A DNA stretch of 64,000 nt, from positions 447,125 to 511,124 of the forward strand of contig NZ_JACRTA010000003.1 in assembly GCF_014385065.1 (NCBI RefSeq). The letters run 5' to 3'. The DNA is from Lentihominibacter hominis (GTDB lineage: Bacteria; Bacillota; Clostridia; Peptostreptococcales; Anaerovoracaceae). Each line of letters begins with the position of its first letter. Positions within the stretch are counted from its first letter, which is position 1. A model generated the notes under the pieces. The model worked only from the letters and a program-made list of their open reading frames with translations, did not search any database and was not told the DNA's origin. Positions 7,395-16,282 of the stretch are shown here, piece by piece. Position numbers and translations under genes: made by a program.

Positions 7395-8726
7395 TTAAAC
7401 CAGTTCTCCCATCATGCCATCATTGTAAGGTTCTGTCAGCTTTACTTCTACGATGGTATTGAGCATCTCCTCCGCCTTCTCCATATGTTCTGTTTTTATA
7501 TATGTCTTAATATAGTTGCCTGTATACCCTGTGATCATTATTTTCTCCTCATATACCTCCTCAAGAAGAACTTTTTCAATATTGCCTTTATTACGTCTGA
7601 AAAATTCTGCCGCCGCCATCCTTCCCGCTTTATGCAACTTATCGCTTCTCCTGTTTTTTACCTGAGGCGCTATATGTCCCTTCATTTCGGCCGCTTTTGT
7701 AAACGGCCTCTTGGAATATTTAAAAATATGGGTTTTACAAAATCCGCACTGCTCCACGAGACTGCAGCTTTCTTCAAAATCCTTCTCCTTTTCTCCCGGA
7801 AACCCTACTATAATATCAGTTGATATCCCATATAACGGATCAAATTCTTTCAGAACCTTCACTATATCCATATATCCTTTTCTGTCATATGGTCTGTTCA
7901 TGGCACAAAGGATATCGTCGCTGCCACTCTGAGCAGAAAGATGCAGATGGTGACATAATTTTTCATATTTCAAAAGTCTTTTGACATAATCGGCATTAAC
8001 TACAGCAGGTTCAAGTGAACTTAAACGTACCCTAAAGTCTCCCTGCATTTTATCAAGAGCTGCAATTATCTTTTCGACTCCATAAAGCTGTGGCTTTCGC
8101 TCATTCTTATTTTCCATATCATAAAGTGCAGTATTTATTCCTGTCAAAACAAGTTCCTTATAACCGGCCTTTATAAGCTGCTCTGCCTCACTTATGATCT
8201 CGTCAAAATCTCTGCTTCTCACCTTGCCTCTGGCATATGGGATAACACAATATGTACAAAATCTGTTACATCCCTCCTGGATCTTTATATAAGCTCTCGT
8301 CCTGTTTTCAGAATCGCTGATGATCCCTATATCATCATACACGTCGAGTTCTTCATACCCTTTTATATGTATCTGCTTTATCCTCTCCTGCATGAATCTG
8401 GATACATACTGTGTAAGGCGGCTCTTTTCATTGGTTCCTGCAACGATATCCACACCTTCCACTGCTGATACTTCCTCCGGCTTTATCTGAGCATAGCAGC
8501 CTGTTACTGCAACTATACTATGGGGATTTACCTTTTTCATCTTCCGTATATACTGTCTTGACTTCTTATCAGCCACAGCAGTAACCGTACATGTATTTAT
8601 GACATAAACATCGGCAAACTCTCTTTCATTCACGACCTCATACCCTGCTGCCCTGAATTTTTCAGAAATTGCCTCTGTCTCATATCTGTTAACTTTACAT
8701 CCTAATGTATGAAACGCAACCTTCAT
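7395..8726 (-). CDS. mtaB: tRNA (N6-L-threonylcarbamoyladenosine37-C2)-methylthiotransferase
   Basis: MtaB is a radical SAM enzyme that methylthiolates t6A at position 37 of ANN-decoding tRNAs. The 443-aa product has the N-terminal UPF0004 domain with three cluster cysteines (FHTLGCKVN, INTCTV, TGCYAQ), the radical SAM motif CNRFCTYCVIPYARG and a C-terminal TRAM-like region. GCKVN rather than GCQMN distinguishes MtaB from MiaB. Two adjacent ATGs are possible; 8726 is 7 bases from AGGAGG, the upstream one only 4. Confidence 0.95.
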   Translation of the reverse strand: MKVAFHTLGCKVNRYETEAISEKFRAAGYEVVNEREFADVYVINTCTVTAVADKKSRQYIRKMKKVNPHSIVAVTGCYAQIKPEEVSAVEGVDIVAGTNEKSRLTQYVSRFMQERIKQIHIKGYEELDVYDDIGIISDSENRTRAYIKIQEGCNRFCTYCVIPYARGKVRSRDFDEIISEAEQLIKAGYKELVLTGINTALYDMENKNERKPQLYGVEKIIAALDKMQGDFRVRLSSLEPAVVNADYVKRLLKYEKLCHHLHLSAQSGSDDILCAMNRPYDRKGYMDIVKVLKEFDPLYGISTDIIVGFPGEKEKDFEESCSLVEQCGFCKTHIFKYSKRPFTKAAEMKGHIAPQVKNRRSDKLHKAGRMAAAEFFRRNKGNIEKVLLEEVYEEKIMITGYTGNYIKTYIKTEHMEKAEEMLNTIVEVKLTEPYNDGMMGELV

Positions 8727-8815
8727 CATATGCCCTCCTAATTCATTATAACACAGCTGCTATACACATAAAACAAAGGATACGTTCATATTTTTAAATA
8801 GTCAAGGAGGTTTTT

Positions 8816-10630
8816 ATGGAAAAGAAAAAAGCCAAAGCCATGGTAATAAGCATATTAGCCATATGTACCGCTTTATCATTATGTTTTTCTGTACTTTTAT
8901 CAGACCCTGCTGCTCTTACAGGCAAAAAAGTAAAAGACAATCAGAACCCCATAAAATGGGTGGAATTCAATATACCTTATGAAGTCCTCAAGCGTGCTAT
9001 GGATATCGACATAGATACATATGATGAACAAACACACATAGACTGGGTAGATATTCTGGCCTATCTGGGTGCCAAATACGGCGGTAATTTTGATAATTAC
9101 AAAAAACAGGACATGGACAGCTTCGTCTCTGAGGTAAAAAAAGGCAAATCAACAGCAACCATAACCAAAGACATGGAATACTTCAACTACTACAGCAGAG
9201 CTTATGGAGCTGTGCTGAATGGCTTTCTTGGAGAATATCAGATAAAGATACCAGACAAAGAATCAGGAGAGGAAACATGGAAAAAGGCTTATGGACTCAA
9301 AGCTTTCTCTCCCATCGCTGATGGATTTTATTATTCCGATTTTGATGATTTCGGAGAAAACAGAAGTTACGGATACAGCAGAAGACATTTAGGACATGAT
9401 ATGATGGCTTCTGTCGGCACTCCTGTTATCGCTGTTGAAAGCGGTACAATCGAAGCTCTCGGATGGAATCAGTACGGAGGCTGGAGGCTTGGTATAAGAA
9501 GTTATGACAAACAGCGATATTATTATTATGCTCACCTTCAAAAGGACGATCCTTACGCCGATAATCTATATGTTGGAGCAACCGTCACAGCCGGTGATGT
9601 CATAGGATATACCGGACAGACCGGTTACAGCCTCAAAGAAAACACCAATAATATCGACACTCCACATCTTCATTTCGGCATGCAGCTTGTATTTGATGAA
9701 GAAGCAAAAGACAGCCCCACTCAAATATGGATAGATCTTTACTCTATAACCAAGCTCCTGTCATCTCACCGCTGCACTGTAATAAAAAATGAAACCACAG
9801 GAAAATATGAAAGAAAATATCCTTTTATCGAAAAAAACCACTATCTTGAAGAAATGCAGGCCTCTGCAGAAACGTCAAACGCTAACGAAATACAGCTCCC
9901 CATAATTATGTATCACTCTATATTAAAAGAAAACAAAAATAATAATAAATATATCGTTTCTCCCAAGCTTTTTGAGGAAGATCTCAAATATCTGAAAGAA
10001 CAAGGATATACTCCTGTTTTCATGAAAGATGTAATATCCTTCGTAGAAGGGAAAAGCAAACTTCCCAAAAAGCCTATCGTTATCACCTTCGATGACGGAT
10101 ATTACAATAATTATTATTACGCTTATCCACTCCTCAAAAAGTATAATATGAAGGCAGTTATCTCAGTAGTGGGAAAAATGTCTGACGAGTTTTCAAACAG
10201 TAATGATAAAAACCCCAATTATGCTCACGTAACATGGGACGATATCCTGGAAATGCATCTTTCAGGATACTGGGAAATACAAAACCATTCCTATGACTGT
10301 CATACATATGACCAAAGAAATGGAGTTTCCCAGGTATCAAATGAAAGCGACAGCCATTATAAATCGTTTCTTACCTCTGATATATGTCATCTGCAGGACA
10401 AAATAGCCTATGTAACAGGTGTTGCTCCCAATACCTTTACATATCCATTCGGCGCTTTTAATGAAAATACAGACACTGTACTGAAAGATATCGGCTTCAA
10501 GGCAACCTTGAGTTGTACAGAAGGAGTAAGTACCGTAAAAAAAGGAGACCCACAATGCCTTTATAAACTAAAGCGACATTTGAGACCTCCCGATATTCCT
10601 GCAAAAGAATTCTTTACATTCCTTCAATAA
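8816..10630 (+). CDS. Fusion of M23 (LytM) metallopeptidase and NodB polysaccharide deacetylase
   Basis: The 604-aa protein has an N-terminal membrane anchor or signal (~9-29). The M23 domain spans ~160-320, with zinc ligands in RRHLGHDMM (~191-195) and DTPHLHFG (~284). A linker leads to a NodB deacetylase domain (~360-604): IIMYHSI, the metal/catalytic VITFDDGYY (~425), the QNHSYDCHT histidine motif (~490) and TYPFGAF. M23 enzymes cut peptidoglycan peptides or act as non-catalytic activators; NodB enzymes remove N-acetyl groups from wall sugars. Both motif sets look intact, so one exported protein may act on peptide and glycan. Single-gene unit with AAGGAGG at the start. Confidence 0.93.
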   Translation: MEKKKAKAMVISILAICTALSLCFSVLLSDPAALTGKKVKDNQNPIKWVEFNIPYEVLKRAMDIDIDTYDEQTHIDWVDILAYLGAKYGGNFDNYKKQDMDSFVSEVKKGKSTATITKDMEYFNYYSRAYGAVLNGFLGEYQIKIPDKESGEETWKKAYGLKAFSPIADGFYYSDFDDFGENRSYGYSRRHLGHDMMASVGTPVIAVESGTIEALGWNQYGGWRLGIRSYDKQRYYYYAHLQKDDPYADNLYVGATVTAGDVIGYTGQTGYSLKENTNNIDTPHLHFGMQLVFDEEAKDSPTQIWIDLYSITKLLSSHRCTVIKNETTGKYERKYPFIEKNHYLEEMQASAETSNANEIQLPIIMYHSILKENKNNNKYIVSPKLFEEDLKYLKEQGYTPVFMKDVISFVEGKSKLPKKPIVITFDDGYYNNYYYAYPLLKKYNMKAVISVVGKMSDEFSNSNDKNPNYAHVTWDDILEMHLSGYWEIQNHSYDCHTYDQRNGVSQVSNESDSHYKSFLTSDICHLQDKIAYVTGVAPNTFTYPFGAFNENTDTVLKDIGFKATLSCTEGVSTVKKGDPQCLYKLKRHLRPPDIPAKEFFTFLQ

Positions 10631-10724
10631 TATACGCAGTATAAAAATCCCACTGTTTCCTCAGAAATATGATAAAATATATTTCTAATGAAATTCTAAT
10701 CTTTCTTAAATAATTATCTAATAT

Positions 10725-10758
10725 CTGTTGTTTATCATTATCTCATATCAAACAACAG
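10725..10758 (+). promoter_or_regulatory. 9-bp inverted repeat in the leader of the DUF4342 gene
   Basis: CTGTTGTTT (10725-10733) and AAACAACAG (10750-10758) are perfect inverted repeats with a 16-base loop, ~70 bp upstream of the start. No T-run follows, so it is not a standard terminator. It could be an operator or a leader hairpin. The rest of 10631-10826 shows no gene. Confidence 0.3.
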
Positions 10759-10826
10759 CCGGCAGTGTTGATATCGCAGAAACACAAAAAGATATTTCGC
10801 ATGAATCAAAGGAAGAAAGGGAAAAT

Positions 10827-11447
10827 ATGGATAATATAGAAAAAGCAGAAAAACTGAAAAGAAGAGCTAATATTTCTTATGAAGAGGCAAAAGAGATTTT
10901 GGAACAATGTGACTGGGATCTTCTGGATGCAGTTATCGAACTCGAAGCAAGAGGCAAGATAAAAAGTGAAAACTCCGGTTCGTATACTGCTCCTTCCAAC
11001 ACTCATCAAGAAGTACCGAAAAATCCGAAACAAGTTGCGGAAACTTACCAGAATTACGACAAAAACAAGAAAAAAGAGAGAAGTTTTTTCAAAATTATAT
11101 GGGATGGCATAGTCTTTCTTCTCAAAAAGGGGTGTGAAAATACATTTATCGTATCTAAAAACGGCAGAAATATCATGGATATTCCCGTTATACTTCTTGT
11201 AATACTGATGGTAATATCTTTATGCACAGTACTCATAATAATGCTGATAGCCCTATTCTGCGGCTACAGGTACAGTTTTTCGGGACCTGATCTTGGCAAT
11301 GATAAAGTAAACTCAGTCATGAACAAAGCCGGAGACGCTGCTGAAAATATAAAAGATGAATTTTCCTGCAAAGATGCCTATCCGAACAGTTCTGAAAATC
11401 GTGAAAAAGATACCGAAAACAATAAAAATGAAACACAGGAAAATTAA
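10827..11447 (+). CDS. DUF4342/UBA-like membrane protein upstream of a two-component system
   Basis: The 206-aa product has an N-terminal ~45-residue UBA-like helical domain (EKLKRRANISYEEAKEILEQ, CDWDLLDAVIELEARGKI), matching my recollection of DUF4342. A polar basic linker follows, then one or two membrane helices around 118-148 and a charged tail. The start at 10827 follows AAAGG; upstream in-frame codons give no family sequence. Only 29 bp separate it from the response regulator, suggesting one operon. Its function is unknown; a link to the sensor kinase is inference. Confidence 0.8.
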   Translation: MDNIEKAEKLKRRANISYEEAKEILEQCDWDLLDAVIELEARGKIKSENSGSYTAPSNTHQEVPKNPKQVAETYQNYDKNKKKERSFFKIIWDGIVFLLKKGCENTFIVSKNGRNIMDIPVILLVILMVISLCTVLIIMLIALFCGYRYSFSGPDLGNDKVNSVMNKAGDAAENIKDEFSCKDAYPNSSENREKDTENNKNETQEN

Positions 11448-11476
11448 TATACGAGTAAAAAGGAAATTAGATATAC

Positions 11477-12151
11477 ATGTCAGAAAAAATACTTATCATT
11501 GAAGATGAAGAAAAAATTGCAAGATTTATAGAGCTGGAGCTTTCCCATGAAGGATATGAAACAACAAAAGTATTCAATGGAAGAAACGGACTCGAAATGG
11601 CCCAGTCAGGCCATTTCGATCTTATCCTTTTGGATATAATGCTTCCCCAAATAAGCGGTCTTGAGGTGCTTCGCCGGTTGAGAAGATCTTCCCATGTCCC
11701 GGTCATACTGCTGACAGCACGTGACGCAGTTATGGACAAAGTATCAGGCCTTGATATGGGTGCCGACGACTACATAACAAAACCTTTCGCTATAGAAGAG
11801 CTTCTGGCCCGTATAAGGGTCTGCCTCAAACACAGAAAAACAGCCGGTTTTGAGGACAACATGCTGACAGCAGGAAAATTATGTCTTGATACCTCATCAA
11901 GACGCGTAACATATGATAATAATGATATACAGCTTACCAACAGAGAATTTATTCTTCTAAGAACCCTCATGGAAAACAAATCAATAGTTTTATCAAGAGA
12001 CACCCTGCTCAACAAAGTCTGGGGATATGATTACATGGGAGAAACCAACATTGTCGATGTGTATATCTATTATCTGAGAAATAAGATAGATGATGTATTC
12101 AACGATAAGATAATACGAACCGTACGAGGCGTGGGGTATATAATAAAATGA
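11477..12151 (+). CDS. OmpR/PhoB-family response regulator
   Basis: The 224-aa protein has a receiver domain with the acidic cluster IIEDEEK, the phospho-acceptor D53 in LILLDIMLP, LLTARD and the TKPF lysine. A winged-helix effector domain (~125-224) follows, with LTNREFILLRTLMEN and VRGVGYIIK. Its stop overlaps the kinase start (ATGA), so the pair is translationally coupled. The signal and targets cannot be read from the sequence. Confidence 0.96.
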   Translation: MSEKILIIEDEEKIARFIELELSHEGYETTKVFNGRNGLEMAQSGHFDLILLDIMLPQISGLEVLRRLRRSSHVPVILLTARDAVMDKVSGLDMGADDYITKPFAIEELLARIRVCLKHRKTAGFEDNMLTAGKLCLDTSSRRVTYDNNDIQLTNREFILLRTLMENKSIVLSRDTLLNKVWGYDYMGETNIVDVYIYYLRNKIDDVFNDKIIRTVRGVGYIIK

Positions 12152-13515
12152 GTGACAATAAGCATACAAAATCCATATCAAGAAAAATAAACGCTGGCAA
12201 CTTTTCTCAGCTGCTGTCATCTTTTATACTAATAGACATTCTGATTATAGTCATCTCTGTCTCTATGTGGTGTTACAGCGCAGAAAAAAAAAGCAGCAGT
12301 ACTCTTAAAGTATTTTCTGACAGAAAATTCTCATCAGTTACATCGCTGAAAATAGAAGAAAACGATCGATCATCAGATGAATATAAAGCCACAATTCAAT
12401 ACAAAGAAACCGATAAAAACCGTTTCACTTTCATATTTCCTAAAAAATTTGAAAAATTTTTAATGAAAACCGTATATGTATATAAAGATAGCAACGATTT
12501 TGAACATTTTCTTTACAGCGGAGACTTTCTTGTAAATCTAACATCCTGTCTCTATGTACTAATTTTTACAGAAATGATCACTCTATTTTCCTGTGCAGTT
12601 TCAGGGGCCTCTAAAATAAGACGTCATCTGGCGCCCCTAGATGAGTTGGCCTTTAAAGCACATATCCTGGGAAACACTACTGACTTTGACCAGCAAGCAT
12701 TCGCTGAACTGGAAAATGCCATAAATGCCATAAGTCCTGCCAAAGAAGGAGTTAGGCTCCGCACCGGCAATGCTGAAATGATACAGCTCGAAAACTCTAT
12801 CAACAATTTGCTGGACAGAATGAGAGACAGCTACAGACAGCAGTCCAGATTCGTTTCAGACGCCTCTCACGAGCTGCGCACACCGCTTTCAGTATTACAG
12901 GGTTATGTAAATATGCTGGACAGATGGGGAAAAAATGATGAGAAAATACTAGATGAATCTATAGATGCCATAAAAAGTGAAACCCAACATATGCAAAAAC
13001 TTGTAGAACAGCTGCTTTTCCTTGCAAGAAGTGACAGTGGAAAGACAAAACTCAATATACAAGCCATATCACTCAATGACATGATGCAGGAAGTATATGA
13101 AGAATCAACAATGATAGATCACAAACATAAATATATTTTTAAACCGGCAAAAGAGGACATACAGGCATACGGTGATATATCAATGCTTAAGCAGACAGTC
13201 CGCATACTGTTGGATAATGCTGTCAAATATACTCCTGAAGGATCATCCATCATATTAAAAACTATGCTGACCAATAATACGCCTTCCTTTATAGTCCAAG
13301 ACGAAGGCATAGGTATCAGAGGAAACGATATTCCTCACGTCTTCGAACGTTTTTTCCGTTCTGATCCGGCAAGAAGAAAAGACAACGGAGGAACAGGTCT
13401 GGGTCTTTCCATCGCAAAATGGATAATAGACAAACATGGCGGATATTTCAGCATACTGTCGCGTGAAGACATAGGAACCAGAATAACAGTCAGTCTGCCG
13501 CAAAAGAATTTATAG
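12148..13515 (+). CDS. Membrane sensor histidine kinase
   Basis: The 455-aa kinase has two membrane segments (~23-43 and ~128-153) around an ~85-residue extracytoplasmic sensor region, a HAMP-like linker with an unusually long insert, and a HisKA domain with H241 in SDASHELRTPLSVL. The ATPase domain carries LLDNAVKYTPEG (N), DEGIGI (G1), FERFFR (F) and GGTGLGLSI (G2). All catalytic boxes look intact. It is the cognate partner of the overlapping regulator. The sensor region resembles nothing I recognise. Confidence 0.95.
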   Translation: MSDNKHTKSISRKINAGNFSQLLSSFILIDILIIVISVSMWCYSAEKKSSSTLKVFSDRKFSSVTSLKIEENDRSSDEYKATIQYKETDKNRFTFIFPKKFEKFLMKTVYVYKDSNDFEHFLYSGDFLVNLTSCLYVLIFTEMITLFSCAVSGASKIRRHLAPLDELAFKAHILGNTTDFDQQAFAELENAINAISPAKEGVRLRTGNAEMIQLENSINNLLDRMRDSYRQQSRFVSDASHELRTPLSVLQGYVNMLDRWGKNDEKILDESIDAIKSETQHMQKLVEQLLFLARSDSGKTKLNIQAISLNDMMQEVYEESTMIDHKHKYIFKPAKEDIQAYGDISMLKQTVRILLDNAVKYTPEGSSIILKTMLTNNTPSFIVQDEGIGIRGNDIPHVFERFFRSDPARRKDNGGTGLGLSIAKWIIDKHGGYFSILSREDIGTRITVSLPQKNL

Positions 13516-13527
13516 CAACTGCATTCC

Positions 13528-14439
13528 TTATACTATCCTGTTAAGACGCCCTCCTTTAAGAAAACTTTTAAGATTTTCTGCACATGTTTCTATTACGATT
13601 CTCCTCGTTTCTAAAGGAGAAAAACCTATATGAGGAGTGATAAAACAATTTTCAAGAGATAAAAGCGGATTGTCTTTTTCAGGTGGTTCCAAAGCCATCA
13701 CATCTATCGCAGCTGCCGAAATCTTCCTTGATTTCAAAGCCCGGGCCAGAGCATTTTCATCTATAAGCCCGCCTCTGGCCGTATTGATAAGTACAGCGCC
13801 ATCTTTCATATTGTTTATAAAATCTTCGTTAACAATTCCGGCGTTGTCTTCTGTTAGGGGGCAGCTCAGTGATACCACATCAGAAGATATGGCGGCGCTC
13901 GGATTGCGACTGTATATGTTCACCTTCATTCCAAGAGCCTTTGCGATCTCTGCTATCCTCTTTCCGATAGCCCCATAACCTATTATTCCGATAGATTTTC
14001 CGCAAAGCAGGGTTATAGATACATCAGAAAATCCACCGTCACTTTTACTGTTCCATTTACCGTTTTTCACTGCGTCATCATATATATGTATCTTGTTAGT
14101 TACATACAGCAGAAGAGCTGCCGCATGCTGTGCAACAGCATCCGACGCATATGCGGGAACATTGGTAACTGCTATTCCCAGCTCTTCTGCTGCTTCTGTA
14201 TCAACGTTGTCAAATCCTGTAGCTGCTATTCCTATATACTTCAGATCAGTGAACTGTTCCATGATTTTCCTGTCTATTATTACAGAATCTGTAATGATAG
14301 CTTCTGCTCCTATAAGCCTCTCTTGCATCTGCTCTTTTTCAGTCTTTTCATACCACTGAAATGTACAAAAATGTTGAAAAGTTTTCCATGATATATCTCC
14401 GGGATTCACCCCTGCACAGTCCAAAAATACACATTTCAT
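13528..14439 (-). CDS. D-isomer-specific 2-hydroxyacid dehydrogenase
   Basis: The 303-aa enzyme has the full fold: GIAATGFDNVD, the Rossmann motif GIIGYGAIGKRIAE, catalytic Arg in NTARGGLIDENAL, Glu in ALEPPE and His in TPHIGFS. Substrate could be hydroxypyruvate/glycerate or a related 2-oxoacid. The second strand ends in YSRN rather than in an acidic residue, which may favour NADP(H). Start 14439 follows GGAG at ten bases and lies 4 bp after the rsmE stop. The chain prmA-rsmE-dehydrogenase looks like one operon. Confidence 0.9.
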   Translation of the reverse strand: MKCVFLDCAGVNPGDISWKTFQHFCTFQWYEKTEKEQMQERLIGAEAIITDSVIIDRKIMEQFTDLKYIGIAATGFDNVDTEAAEELGIAVTNVPAYASDAVAQHAAALLLYVTNKIHIYDDAVKNGKWNSKSDGGFSDVSITLLCGKSIGIIGYGAIGKRIAEIAKALGMKVNIYSRNPSAAISSDVVSLSCPLTEDNAGIVNEDFINNMKDGAVLINTARGGLIDENALARALKSRKISAAAIDVMALEPPEKDNPLLSLENCFITPHIGFSPLETRRIVIETCAENLKSFLKGGRLNRIV

Positions 14440-14443
14440 GTCA

Positions 14444-15205
14444 TCATAACTCCATTTCATATATGATCATTGATAATGCCGCAAGAGATGCTGTCTCAGT
14501 TCTCAAAATCGTTTTACCCAGCGATACTGATTTTCCTCCGCTTCCGGTAATTCTTTCAGCTTCTTCCCGGGAAAATCCTCCCTCAGGTCCTATTATGACG
14601 GCTATACTCTCCACATTCAGCTCTTTGGCATTGTCTGATGAGCCATTTTGCTGTCTCAGAACATCCTTTATCGTCACGCCATCTTCATTTTCATATGGAA
14701 ACAGAACAAGATCAAAGTCACCGAATGAATCTATCACCTCCGTCATTTTAACAGCTTGTGATATCTGCGGAATTATCCCGCGTCTGCATTGTTTAACCGC
14801 TTCATCCGATATCTTCTGCCACCTCTGTATTTTCTTACTGAAATTACCCTTATCAGACACCACTGTCCTGTCAGTAAATACAGGAATTATACTGCTTACG
14901 CCAAGCTCTACGGCTTTCTGTACTATCAGCTCCATCTTTCCCTGTTTAGGTATGCCCTGAAACAACGTTATCTTGATATCAGGTTCCGAAGAAAATTTTT
15001 GTTTATCCAAGATCAAAACTTTTGCGCAGTCTTCATCAATAGACACTATTTCAGTCCTGTATTCCCAAACTTGCGAATCTGAAATATCCAGCCTGTCACC
15101 TGCCGAAAGACGCAGCACTCTCTCCATATGGTGCAAATCGTTTTTATCATCTATCGTGATATACTTTTCTCCTACATTCTCAGGAGGAACAAAAAATCTT
15201 CTCAT
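14444..15205 (-). CDS. rsmE: 16S rRNA (uracil1498-N3)-methyltransferase
   Basis: RsmE methylates U1498 of 16S rRNA. The 253-aa SPOUT-fold protein begins MRRFFVPPENVGEKYITIDD and has HHMERVLRLSAGD, QKAVELGVSSIIPV and the knot motif IIGPEGGFSREEAE followed by LGKTILRTETASLAAL. Length is normal. It starts 4 bp after prmA, the common Firmicute pairing. Confidence 0.97.
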   Translation of the reverse strand: MRRFFVPPENVGEKYITIDDKNDLHHMERVLRLSAGDRLDISDSQVWEYRTEIVSIDEDCAKVLILDKQKFSSEPDIKITLFQGIPKQGKMELIVQKAVELGVSSIIPVFTDRTVVSDKGNFSKKIQRWQKISDEAVKQCRRGIIPQISQAVKMTEVIDSFGDFDLVLFPYENEDGVTIKDVLRQQNGSSDNAKELNVESIAVIIGPEGGFSREEAERITGSGGKSVSLGKTILRTETASLAALSMIIYEMEL

Positions 15206-15208
15206 TAC

Positions 15209-16183
15209 TTACCTTCTTGCCACTATGGCACACCACTCGCCGTCTTCTTCTATTTCAAGTATTTCAAAACCTGCATTCCTTATAGCTTCAGATACAGTCT
15301 CCTTCTTTTCTGTCAATATACCTGAGGATATGAATATTCCTCCATCTTCCATATGATTTGCTGCACTTTCAGCAAGCACCATAACAAGATCTGCCATCAG
15401 GTTAGCCACAATAATATCAGCTTTAAAATCTATTCCTTTTGTCAGATCTCCCTGAACTACAGACACATTATTTAAAACTCCGTTGAGTTTTACGTTTTCC
15501 TCAGCTACACTTACAGCATCCTTATCTATCTCAACAGCCATGACCTCGCCTGCCCCTAAAAGAGCAGCAGCTATGGAAAGGATACCTGACCCGCATCCTA
15601 TATCAAGAACCTTTTTATTCTCAGGAAAATCGCTGAGATACTTTTCCATCAGCCTGAGACATAAAGAAGTAGTCTCATGAGTTCCTGTTCCAAAAGCCAT
15701 TCCCGGATCTATCTGGAGTACGATTTCTCCATCGCCGGCGATGTACTCTTCCCACGTTGGTTTCACCACTATACGCTTGGTTATCTTAGAAGGCTTGAAA
15801 TTTTCCTTCCATTTATCCTTCCAATCTTCATCATCTACAGTCACCGCCTCTGCATATAACCTTCCGAAGTCTACGTCCCAACCGTAGAGGCCTTCAAGCT
15901 CCTTGCTCTTAAGCATCATCACTGCTATTTTAAGTTCCTGTATTTTTTCTCTGTTTTCCGGAGTATCTTCAAAATAAGCTGAAATACTCGGTTCACGCTC
16001 AAGATCTTCCTTAAGCTGATCATCTACATAATCCCAGTCGTACTCATTCTTTTTATTCAAAATATCTTCCATATCAGCCGGATCTGTTATGGAGACACTA
16101 TCTATTCCTTTTGACATAAACATAGCAGTTACCTGCTCTATCCCCTGTCTACTGGCACGTACTTTGAATTCAATATATTTCAT
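15209..16183 (-). CDS. prmA: Ribosomal protein L11 methyltransferase
   Basis: PrmA trimethylates L11. The 324-aa product has an N-terminal substrate-recognition domain (KYIEFKVRASRQGIEQVT) and a SAM-binding domain with DPGMAFGTGTHETT, VLDIGCGSGILSIAA and DIIVANLMADLV. The start at 16183 is fixed by GGGAGG six bases upstream; the longer frame from 16240 would run through the MATE terminator. It heads the prmA-rsmE-dehydrogenase operon. Confidence 0.97.
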   Translation of the reverse strand: MKYIEFKVRASRQGIEQVTAMFMSKGIDSVSITDPADMEDILNKKNEYDWDYVDDQLKEDLEREPSISAYFEDTPENREKIQELKIAVMMLKSKELEGLYGWDVDFGRLYAEAVTVDDEDWKDKWKENFKPSKITKRIVVKPTWEEYIAGDGEIVLQIDPGMAFGTGTHETTSLCLRLMEKYLSDFPENKKVLDIGCGSGILSIAAALLGAGEVMAVEIDKDAVSVAEENVKLNGVLNNVSVVQGDLTKGIDFKADIIVANLMADLVMVLAESAANHMEDGGIFISSGILTEKKETVSEAIRNAGFEILEIEEDGEWCAIVARR

Positions 16184-16221
16184 ATTATTTCCTCCCATTT
16201 TAATATGTATGATTATAACAG

Positions 16222-16256
16222 AAAAGCCCGGATGAGCCAACAGCCTCCGGGCTTTT
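16222..16256 (-). terminator. Intrinsic terminator after the first MATE gene
   Basis: AAAAGCCCGGA (16222-16232) pairs with TCCGGGCTTTT (16246-16256), an 11-bp perfect stem ending in a T-run, just downstream of the MATE stop at 16283. Confidence 0.85.
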
Positions 16257-16282
16257 ACGCAATTCCTTAGTGAATATTCATA

